From an uncultured Blautia sp. (GTDB lineage: Bacteria; Bacillota; Clostridia; Lachnospirales; Lachnospiraceae): a stretch of 10,414 bases of DNA. Both the position numbers and the translations under genes were made by a program. The DNA is taken from the NCBI GenBank assembly GCA_945872375.1, contig CAMBYR010000054.1:1-10414 (forward strand), written 5' to 3'. Below, piece after piece: positions 1 through 6,018 of the stretch. A model generated the notes under the pieces. That model was given only the letters and a program-made list of their open reading frames with translations. It was not told the DNA's origin and did no database searches. Every line of letters starts with the position of its first letter. Positions within the stretch are counted from its first letter, which is position 1.

Positions 1-949
1 AATCCCTTTTTGCCCCAGTATCTGTCTCTACTGTTCCTTCAGTTCCTATCCTTTAAAGCTGTGGAAAGCAAAGGTGGATGATTATCTGGATGCTCTCTGC
101 AGGGAAATCCAGGAAGTATCCCGCATGATGAATGGGCGAAAACTGGATACGATCTATATTGGCGGAGGCACGCCAACCACACTGGAGCCTGAGCAGCTTA
201 CCAGGCTTCTGAAGGCACTAAAGGATTCCTTCGGATTTGACGGTCTTGTGGAATTTACTGTGGAGGCGGGACGCCCTGACAGCATTACAGAGGAAAAGCT
301 TCTTGCTATGAGGAAGTTCCCCATCAGCAGGATTTCAGTAAATCCGCAGACCATGAATCAGGTGACACTGGATATCATCGGCAGAAAACATACGGTGGAA
401 CAGACAAAAGAGGCGTTTTTCCTTGCGAGAAAATGTGGATTTGACAATATCAATATGGATCTGATCGTCGGACTTCCGGGAGAAGATATCACGATGGTGA
501 AAAAAACGCTGGAGGAAATCCGACAGCTTGATCCGGACAGTATGACGGTCCATTCACTGGCGGTAAAGAGAGCAGCACGGCTGAACATGTTCCGTGACAA
601 GTATCAGGAAATGACATTTGAAAATAATCAGGAAATTATGGATCTTACCATGCGTACCGCCTATGAAATGGGAATGGGCCCTTATTATCTGTACCGTCAG
701 AAGAATATGAAGGGCAATTTTGAAAATGTTGGCTATGCAAAGGTTGACAAAGCCGGGATTTACAATATACTGATTATGGAGGAAAAGCAGCCGATTATTG
801 CACTGGGGGCAGGCGGATCTTCCAAACTTGTATTTGACAAAGGAAAAAGAATTGAACGTGTGGAAAATGTAAAGGATGTTGCCAGCTATATTTCCCGCAT
901 CGATGAAATGATAGAAAGAAAGCGGGCTGGAATCTCAGCCTGGTTATAG
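1..949 (+). CDS. hemZ: HemZ-type radical SAM enzyme, 3' part (5' end off the window)
   Basis: The reading frame is open from the first bases, so the gene begins upstream; the GTG at 74 is internal. Codons at 11, 23 and 32 encode the three cysteines of the radical SAM CxxxCxxC motif (CPSICLYC), which bind the [4Fe-4S] cluster that cleaves S-adenosylmethionine. GGGTPTTLEPEQL and the downstream EFTVEAGRPDSIT, RISVNPQT and NMDLIVGLPGE stretches are the usual HemN/HemW/HemZ-family landmarks. HemZ proteins are annotated as oxygen-independent coproporphyrinogen III dehydrogenases in heme synthesis. The cluster motif is followed by Ser-Phe, not by the fourth cysteine seen in E. coli HemN, so the actual reaction is uncertain. 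The TAG stop lies 18 bp before the HD-domain gene. The HemZ subgroup is chosen over HemN or HemW because of the motif wording and the hisS/aspS neighbourhood. Confidence 0.85.
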   Translation, partial: IPFCPSICLYCSFSSYPLKLWKAKVDDYLDALCREIQEVSRMMNGRKLDTIYIGGGTPTTLEPEQLTRLLKALKDSFGFDGLVEFTVEAGRPDSITEEKLLAMRKFPISRISVNPQTMNQVTLDIIGRKHTVEQTKEAFFLARKCGFDNINMDLIVGLPGEDITMVKKTLEEIRQLDPDSMTVHSLAVKRAARLNMFRDKYQEMTFENNQEIMDLTMRTAYEMGMGPYYLYRQKNMKGNFENVGYAKVDKAGIYNILIMEEKQPIIALGAGGSSKLVFDKGKRIERVENVKDVASYISRIDEMIERKRAGISAWL

Positions 950-954
950 TGACT

Positions 955-959
955 GGAGG
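955..959 (+). promoter_or_regulatory. Ribosome binding site that decides a TTG start
   Basis: GGAGG lies eight bases before TTG at 968. The in-frame GTG at 959 overlaps the last base of this site, so it cannot be served by it. This favours TTG 968 as the start of the HD-domain gene. Confidence 0.7.
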
Positions 960-967
960 TGTACCCT

Positions 968-1531
968 TTGGGTGCGGCATATAAAAGATCTTCAAATAAT
1001 CCGGAAAGAATTCTGGAATTTGATTTATCGGCAGAACTGAATCATGGAATGGCAGTAAGTAATCTGGCTTATGCGGTGGCGATGCAGCTTGGTCTGGACT
1101 CGAAACTTTGTTATGAGCTGGCGATTGCCGGTATGCTTCATGACATTGGGAAACTAAAATTGACCTGCTATATTAACGGACAGGAATGCAACCCTCTGGT
1201 AATAGAAGAATTAAAATATGTCCGGATGCACCCTACTCTCGGCTATGAAGAGCTGAAGGATCAGGGATATTCGGATTTTATACTGGAGAGTATTCTTTAT
1301 CATCATGAAAATTATGACGGAAGCGGATATCCTTCCAACAAAGCGGGAGAGGAGATTCCCATCGGTGCAAGAATCTTACGAGTCTGCGATGTATTCACTG
1401 CACTTAGTTCTGACCGTCCCTACCGGAAGGCATTTGACCGGAAAACAGTTATGGAGCTGATGATCGAAGAAGTGAAGAATTTTGATATGGAAGTATTCAT
1501 TGCTTTTCAAAAAGTAGTGCACAATACATGA
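968..1531 (+). CDS. Small stand-alone HD-GYP-like phosphohydrolase
   Basis: This 187-residue protein is almost entirely one HD domain. Counting from the TTG start, the metal-binding residues of HD-GYP phosphodiesterases are all visible: His26, the HD pair His58-Asp59 in HDIGK, His88, His112-His113 in HHENYDGSGYP (the GYP signature), and Asp141 in RILRVCDVFTALSSDRPYR. HD-GYP enzymes typically hydrolyse cyclic di-GMP; that activity is inferred here, not shown. There is no signal peptide, membrane segment, receiver or other sensor domain, so it should be cytosolic and its input is unknown. It sits 18 bp after hemZ and 18 bp before hisS, in the same direction, so it is probably co-transcribed with both. 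The start is set at TTG 968 from ribosome-binding-site spacing; GTG 959 would add three residues. An alternative is a divergent HD hydrolase acting on another phosphoester. Confidence 0.85.
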   Translation: MGAAYKRSSNNPERILEFDLSAELNHGMAVSNLAYAVAMQLGLDSKLCYELAIAGMLHDIGKLKLTCYINGQECNPLVIEELKYVRMHPTLGYEELKDQGYSDFILESILYHHENYDGSGYPSNKAGEEIPIGARILRVCDVFTALSSDRPYRKAFDRKTVMELMIEEVKNFDMEVFIAFQKVVHNT

Positions 1532-1549
1532 ATAAACGAGGAGGAAATT

Positions 1550-2806
1550 ATGGCATTAAAGAAAAAGCCGGTAACCGGCATGAAAGATATTTTACCAAAG
1601 GAAATGGAAATCCGAAATTATGTTATGAACATGATTCGAGAAACATACAGGACTTTTGGTTTCTGTGCAATTGAGACACCCTGCGTGGAGCACATTGAAA
1701 ATCTCTGCAGCAAGCAGGGCGGTGAAAATGAGAAGCTGATTTTCAAAATTTTAAAAAGAGGAGAAAAACTGAGACTGGACACAGCAGAGTGTGAAGCGGA
1801 TCTTGTGGATTCCGGGCTTCGCTATGACCTGACAGTCCCTCTTTCCAGATATTATTCCAACAATGCCAATGAGCTGCCGGCACCGTTTAAAGCACTTCAG
1901 ATGGGCAATGTATGGAGAGCTGACCGTCCTCAGAGGGGGCGTTTCCGCCAGTTTATGCAGTGTGATATCGATATTCTTGGAGAGCCTACTTATCTTGCGG
2001 AAATCGAACTGGTACTTGCTACGACCACTCTTTTGGGAAAACTTGATTTTCATAATTTTACGATCCGCATCAATGACCGTAAAATTCTGAAAGCGATGGC
2101 ACAGTACAGCGGTTTCCCGGAAGAAAGCTTTGATACAGTCTTTATTATTCTGGATAAAATGGACAAGATCGGTCTGGAAGGCGTTGCAGCAGAGCTTTCG
2201 GAAGAAGGCTTTTCAGAAGACAGCATCAGCACTTATCTTGGAATGTTCCAGGAAATCACCTCCGGTGTGGAAGGCGTGCGCTACTGTAAGGAAAAACTGA
2301 AAGATGTTCTGGATCCGAAGGTGGCTGAGGATCTGGAAACGATCATTACCACAGTGGATGCCGTAAAAACAGCCGATTTCAAAATGGCGTTTGATCCTAC
2401 ACTGGTTCGTGGGATGTCCTATTATACAGGTCCTATTTTTGAGATTGCCATGGATGAATTCGGCGGTTCTGTAGGCGGCGGCGGACGTTATGACGAAATG
2501 ATCGGCAAGTTTACCGGAAACAATACAAGTGCCTGCGGATTTTCCATTGGCTTTGAACGTATTGTTATGCTGCTTCTGGAGCGCGGTTATGAAGTGCCTG
2601 CTGCAAACGGCAAAAAAGCATATCTTATAGAGAAAAACATGCCGGCAGACAAGCTCCTGACGATCCTGAAACAGGCGGAGGAAGAGCGCAGCAGAGGTAC
2701 ACAGGTAAATATCTCTATTATGAAAAAGAATAAAAAATTCCAGAAAGATCAGATGACAGCAGAAGGCTATACAGAATTTGTGGAATTTTTCAGAGATAAA
2801 ATATAA
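1550..2806 (+). CDS. hisS: Histidyl-tRNA synthetase with shortened C-terminal domain
   Basis: The protein (418 residues) charges tRNA-His with histidine in the cytosol. GMKDILPKE at the N-terminus and IETP (41-44) fit class II motif 1. Motif 2 is GNVWRADRPQRGRFRQFMQCD (119-139, shown by its ends GNVWR and QFMQCD). The histidine-binding segments LVRGMSYYTG (285-294) and GGGRYDEM (310-317), and motif 3 GFSIGFERI (330-338), are all present. This distinguishes it from the non-catalytic paralogue HisZ. The RGRFRQFMQCDID wording recalls the archaeal/eukaryotic-like branch of HisRS; this is an impression without an alignment. The anticodon-binding domain after about residue 355 is only some 64 residues, shorter than the usual 90 or so, and stops after what looks like its third strand. 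GAGGAGG at 1538-1544 lies five bases before the ATG. aspS follows after 28 bp. Confidence 0.95.
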   Translation: MALKKKPVTGMKDILPKEMEIRNYVMNMIRETYRTFGFCAIETPCVEHIENLCSKQGGENEKLIFKILKRGEKLRLDTAECEADLVDSGLRYDLTVPLSRYYSNNANELPAPFKALQMGNVWRADRPQRGRFRQFMQCDIDILGEPTYLAEIELVLATTTLLGKLDFHNFTIRINDRKILKAMAQYSGFPEESFDTVFIILDKMDKIGLEGVAAELSEEGFSEDSISTYLGMFQEITSGVEGVRYCKEKLKDVLDPKVAEDLETIITTVDAVKTADFKMAFDPTLVRGMSYYTGPIFEIAMDEFGGSVGGGGRYDEMIGKFTGNNTSACGFSIGFERIVMLLLERGYEVPAANGKKAYLIEKNMPADKLLTILKQAEEERSRGTQVNISIMKKNKKFQKDQMTAEGYTEFVEFFRDKI

Positions 2807-2834
2807 GAAATGAGAGAGAAAAGAGGAGAAGATC

Positions 2835-4643
2835 ATGGCTGAAAGTATGCAGGGTCTGCACAGAACATGCCGTTGTGCAGAGGTAACCATGGAAATGATC
2901 GGCAGTGAAGTCACCCTGATGGGATGGGTTCAGAAGGCAAGAGATAAAGGCGGTATTGTGTTCGTGGATCTCCGTGACCGTTCCGGACTGATGCAGCTTA
3001 TTTTTGAAAATGGAAGTATTGATGCAGAAGGCTTTGAAAAAGCCGGAAAGCTCAGAAGCGAATTTGTTATTGCTGTCACCGGTATTGTAGAAAAACGAGG
3101 CGGTGCAGTAAACGAAAACCTTGTGACAGGTCAGATGGAAGTACGTGTAAACTCTCTGCGTGTTCTTGCAGAGGCTGACGTTCCGCCGTTCCCCATCGAG
3201 GAAAACAGCAGAACAAAGGATGAAATCCGTCTGAAGTACCGTTATCTGGACCTGAGAAGACCGGATCTCCAGAGAAACATCATGCTGAAAAGCCGTGTTT
3301 CCATGCTTACCAGAGAGTTTTTTGCAAAGGAAGGCTTCCTGGAAATTGAAACTCCTATGCTTGGAAAGAGCACACCGGAAGGTGCCAGAGATTATCTGGT
3401 TCCGTCCCGTGTACATCCGGGCTGCTTTTATGGACTGCCCCAGTCCCCTCAGCTTTATAAACAGCTTCTGATGTGCTCCGGCTATGACCGTTATATTCAG
3501 ATCGCACGCTGCTTCCGTGATGAGGATCTTCGTGCAGACCGCCAGCCTGAGTTTACCCAGATCGATATGGAGCTTTCCTTTGTGGATGTGGATGATGTGA
3601 TCGATGTCAATGAGAGATATCTGGCATATATCTTCAAAGAGGTTCTGGATGTGGATGTAAAGCTTCCAATCCAGAGAATCACCTGGCAGGAGGCTATGGA
3701 TCGCTATGGCTCCGATAAACCGGATCTTCGTTTCGGAATGGAACTGCATGATGTGAGTGAAGTGGTAAAAGACTGTGGTTTTGCAGTGTTTAAGGGCGCT
3801 CTGGAAAACGGAGGAAGCGTTCGCGGAATCAATGCAGAAGGCCAGGGGGCAATGCCCAGAAAGAAAATTGATAAGCTGGTTGACTTTGCAAAGGGTTACG
3901 GAGCAAAGGGACTGGCATATATCGCTATTGCAGAGGATGGCAGCAGAAAATCCTCTTTTGCAAAATTCATGACAGACGGGGAAATGGATGCACTTGTGCA
4001 GGCAATGGAAGGAAAGCCGGGTGACCTTCTTCTCTTTGCGGCAGACAAAAATAAAGTGGTATATGATGTTCTTGGAGCACTTCGTCTGGAACTTGCAAAA
4101 CAGATGGATCTTCTGGACAAGAACGAATATCGTTTTGTATGGGTAACCGAATTCCCGCTTCTGGAGTGGGATGAAGAGGAAGGACGTTTTACCGCCATGC
4201 ATCATCCGTTTACTATGCTGATGGATGAAGACCTGGAGCTTCTTGATACAGATCCGGGAAAGGTTCGTGCAAAGGCATATGACATTGTGCTTAATGGAAA
4301 TGAGATCGGCGGAGGAAGTGTTCGAATTCATCAGAATCATATTCAGGAAAAAATGTTCGAAAAGCTTGGCTTTACAAAAGAAGCTGCATATGAGCAGTTT
4401 GGATTCCTTCTGAATGCATTTAAGTACGGAGTACCGCCTCATGCAGGACTGGCATACGGTCTGGACCGTCTTGTCATGCTTATGGCAAAGGCTGATACGA
4501 TCCGTGATGTGATTGCTTTCCCGAAGGTAAAGGATGCCTCCTGTCTGATGACAGAGTCACCAAGCAGGGTAAGTGATGCACAGTTAAAAGAACTGAATCT
4601 TTCCGTTTCGGAAGAAGAACCGGAAGCCGGAACAGAAGAATAA
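2835..4643 (+). CDS. aspS: Aspartyl-tRNA synthetase, bacterial type
   Basis: The protein (602 residues) charges tRNA with aspartate in the cytosol. Its length and layout match bacterial AspRS. An N-terminal OB-fold anticodon domain (about 1-115) includes GWVQKARDKGG. The class II catalytic core has IETPMLGKSTPEGARDYLVP from 171, QSPQLYKQLL from 203, and motif 2 FRDEDLRADRQPEFTQID at 227-244. The bacterial GAD insertion spans about 290-420. The core then continues with HHPFT (456-460), LNGNEIGGGSVRIH and motif 3 GLAYGLDRL (538-546), followed by IRDVIAFPK. The C-terminus is a short acidic tail. AGAGGAG at 2822-2828 lies six bases before the ATG. Whether it also charges tRNA-Asn cannot be told from the sequence. 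It is the last gene of the run and is followed by a strong hairpin. Confidence 0.97.
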   Translation: MAESMQGLHRTCRCAEVTMEMIGSEVTLMGWVQKARDKGGIVFVDLRDRSGLMQLIFENGSIDAEGFEKAGKLRSEFVIAVTGIVEKRGGAVNENLVTGQMEVRVNSLRVLAEADVPPFPIEENSRTKDEIRLKYRYLDLRRPDLQRNIMLKSRVSMLTREFFAKEGFLEIETPMLGKSTPEGARDYLVPSRVHPGCFYGLPQSPQLYKQLLMCSGYDRYIQIARCFRDEDLRADRQPEFTQIDMELSFVDVDDVIDVNERYLAYIFKEVLDVDVKLPIQRITWQEAMDRYGSDKPDLRFGMELHDVSEVVKDCGFAVFKGALENGGSVRGINAEGQGAMPRKKIDKLVDFAKGYGAKGLAYIAIAEDGSRKSSFAKFMTDGEMDALVQAMEGKPGDLLLFAADKNKVVYDVLGALRLELAKQMDLLDKNEYRFVWVTEFPLLEWDEEEGRFTAMHHPFTMLMDEDLELLDTDPGKVRAKAYDIVLNGNEIGGGSVRIHQNHIQEKMFEKLGFTKEAAYEQFGFLLNAFKYGVPPHAGLAYGLDRLVMLMAKADTIRDVIAFPKVKDASCLMTESPSRVSDAQLKELNLSVSEEEPEAGTEE

Positions 4644-4646
4644 ATG

Positions 4647-4678
4647 AAAAGAAGCAGGGCGGCGGCTCTGCTTCTTTT
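4647..4678. terminator. Bidirectional intrinsic terminator between convergent genes
   Basis: An 11-bp perfect stem pairs AAAAGAAGCAG (4647-4657) with CTGCTTCTTTT (4668-4678). Inner G-T, G-C and C-G pairs can extend it to 14 bp, leaving a GGCG loop. The arm ends in TTTT on the + strand and, because the other arm starts with AAAA, also in TTTT on the - strand. It lies 3 bp after the aspS stop and 12 bp beyond the stop of the oppositely oriented lipoprotein gene, so it can serve both. Confidence 0.85.
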
Positions 4679-4690
4679 CTGTGAATGGAA

Positions 4691-5803
4691 TTATTCTTCT
4701 GTTTCTTCCACCGGAGAGGTACTGAGTGTTCCGAAAATGGCATTTCCCAGGGAATGACTGCTGTCCTCCAGCTTCCAGGATACCCCGTCATTGACCAGTG
4801 AGAAGGTGGCTGAGGTGGTTTTGACAGCCGTATTCTCCTGAATGTACTTTAACAGGAGCTCATAGGATTTCTGGTACCTTTTTTGGGATCCATCGATCAC
4901 AGCATCCGGAGATGCAAGGTAGGTGTCAAGGTCTTCCTTGTAAGCTTCCAGAATGGCATCGCTGTCAAAGGTTGTAATTTGAGTCTCAATGGAAGCCGTA
5001 TAGCCGGACTCCTCCGAGCTGGTGATCTTGTAATCAAAATTGGTATGAACCTGTTCTGCTAGAGCAGCAGCAATAGATCTTTTAACAGGATCTGATGCAT
5101 TCAGTGTACGATCCACGCCAAGATAATTACTCATTTCTTCAGTATTCATAGTCTTCAGGGTATCGAGATAGACGGTAAGAGTATCTTCCGGTGAAAGGAG
5201 ATCACTAACGGACAGATAGGTAATAAGACCGCCGACAAGGTCATTCTCAAGGGAATGAGTACGAATTATTTCCCATACTTCTTTATCCGATTTTGTTTCT
5301 TTCAACTGCACAGTACAGTCGTTATCCTTTGTGCTGTAATCGTTTTCCTTCAGAAGTTTGTTCAGAATCAGATACCGGTCTGTAACAGTTGTCTCGGTCT
5401 GTTCTTCATCGGGAACTGCGGCTGCCGCCAGTATTTCCTTTTTAAGACATGCCTGAGCATAATCCCTGGCAAGGGGCAATGCATCAATGGTGGTAAGGCG
5501 GATAGATGCAGTCGCTGTTTCATTGTCGACATCGATCTCCAGGATTTTGTAATCAAAGTTCTGGAAAAAGAGAGAAAAAACTTCCTGTATTTCGTCAGAA
5601 AGCTCTGTGTCTGCAGACGAATCCGGAAACAGTTCTTTATAGGACACATATTTCTGAGCTGTTTCAGAATCCAGATTTTTTAATAAATCCAGTTCGTCTG
5701 TAATTGCCTTTTCAACGTTCGTTTTATCCATGTGGGAACAGCCCAGTCCGGTGAGGGCAAGGATAAACAGAAGAAGCGGCAATAAACGTTTTGCTGTCTT
5801 CAT
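4691..5803 (-). CDS. Putative lipoprotein with two tandem copies of one domain
   Basis: I do not recognise a named family with confidence. The 370-residue protein begins with Lys/Arg, a hydrophobic stretch (about 7-20) and TGLGC-S, so Cys22 would be the lipidated residue. Gly at position -3 is unusual for a lipobox, so lipidation is likely but not certain. The mature part is a tandem duplication: residues about 29-183 and 206-358 share the order helix with LDLLKNLDSE / LDTLKTMNTEE, then an identical NFDYKI (82-87 and 255-260), a strand with TASI, a Thr-Thr-x-Asp turn, a charged helix, and a closing W-containing strand (EVWEII / VSWKLED) followed by a short S-L helix. This pattern resembles NTF2-like extracytoplasmic domains of clostridial lipoproteins (DUF4878/DUF5105-like), an inference. 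It should face outside, anchored to the membrane. AAAGGA (5814-5819) lies ten bases before the ATG. It is divergent from the exporter operon; a functional link is unproven. Confidence 0.8.
   Translation of the reverse strand: MKTAKRLLPLLLFILALTGLGCSHMDKTNVEKAITDELDLLKNLDSETAQKYVSYKELFPDSSADTELSDEIQEVFSLFFQNFDYKILEIDVDNETATASIRLTTIDALPLARDYAQACLKKEILAAAAVPDEEQTETTVTDRYLILNKLLKENDYSTKDNDCTVQLKETKSDKEVWEIIRTHSLENDLVGGLITYLSVSDLLSPEDTLTVYLDTLKTMNTEEMSNYLGVDRTLNASDPVKRSIAAALAEQVHTNFDYKITSSEESGYTASIETQITTFDSDAILEAYKEDLDTYLASPDAVIDGSQKRYQKSYELLLKYIQENTAVKTTSATFSLVNDGVSWKLEDSSHSLGNAIFGTLSTSPVEETEE
4730..5188 (-). repeat. Second domain copy of the lipoprotein (residues about 206-358)
   Basis: This is the C-terminal copy of the internal protein duplication. 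It matches the first copy at LDTLKTMNTEE, NFDYKI, YTASI, TTFDSDAI, VSWKLED and HSLGNAIFGTL. The two copies are clearly diverged at the DNA level, so the duplication is old. Confidence 0.7.
5255..5719 (-). repeat. First domain copy of the lipoprotein (residues about 29-183)
   Basis: This is the N-terminal copy of the same domain, with LDLLKNLDSE, NFDYKI, ATASI, TTIDALPL, EVWEII and HSLENDLVGGL. It is separated from the second copy by a short linker around residues 184-205. Confidence 0.7.
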
Positions 5804-5835
5804 ACGGGTTCTTTCCTTTCGCTTAATGATTCTCT

Positions 5836-5864
5836 ATTTTACCAGATATTTCCTGAAAAGTCAA
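5836..5864 (-). promoter_or_regulatory. Promoter of the lipoprotein gene
   Basis: Read on the - strand, TTGACT (5859-5864) is followed by a 17-bp spacer and TAAAAT (5836-5841). A TGG directly before the -10 also makes it an extended -10. This is close to the sigma-A consensus and would give a leader of about 25 bases before the ATG at 5803. Confidence 0.8.
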
Positions 5865-5942
5865 AAAAGCCTTAAAAAGCGGTATTTTTTATAAAAGGAA
5901 AATGAATTTTTTGTGAAAAGCCGGAGGGATTGTCAGGAATAC

Positions 5943-5971
5943 TTTCCTTTTTGGTGCTAATCTGGTATGAT
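5943..5971 (+). promoter_or_regulatory. Extended -10 promoter of the exporter operon
   Basis: TGG-TATGAT (5963-5971) is an extended -10 element with a five-of-six -10 hexamer. The -35 position at 17-bp spacing, TTTCCT (5943-5948), is a poor match, as is common for extended -10 promoters. Transcription would begin around 5978, some 40 bases before the adaptor ATG at 6019. TTGTCA at 5930-5935 is too far upstream (30 bp) to be the partner -35. Confidence 0.6.
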
Positions 5972-6007
5972 AAGTGAGTGTAAAAAAGCAAATTCGACCA
6001 GGATCAT

Positions 6008-6013
6008 GGGAGG
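6008..6013 (+). promoter_or_regulatory. Ribosome binding site fixing the adaptor 1 start
   Basis: GGGAGG lies five bases before ATG 6019. The in-frame GTG at 5974 has no such site and lies only two bases beyond the predicted -10 element, so it is rejected as a start. Confidence 0.85.
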
Positions 6014-6018
6014 AAGAT

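Noticed and set aside
74..76. GTG as start of the hemZ gene
   Set aside because: The frame is open back to the window edge and the upstream codons encode the essential CxxxCxxC motif, so the start lies outside the window.
1532..1549. T-box leader before hisS
   Set aside because: Only 18 bp separate the genes, far too short for a T-box; any such control would be upstream of the window.
2213..2914. 233-residue open frame antisense to the 3' end of hisS
   Set aside because: It is a shadow frame crossing the hisS-aspS junction, with composition unlike a real protein.
2790..4442. 550-residue open frame antisense to aspS
   Set aside because: It is a Cys/His/Phe-rich shadow of a clearly conserved gene, with no ribosome binding site or recognisable domain.
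5893..5951. AAAAGGAAA / TTTCCTTTT inverted repeat in the divergent intergenic region
   Set aside because: The arms are low-complexity, 41 bp apart, in an AT-rich region, so chance is a sufficient explanation.
5974..5976. GTG as start of adaptor 1
   Set aside because: It lies two bases beyond the predicted -10 and has no ribosome binding site, whereas ATG 6019 has GGGAGG at five bases.
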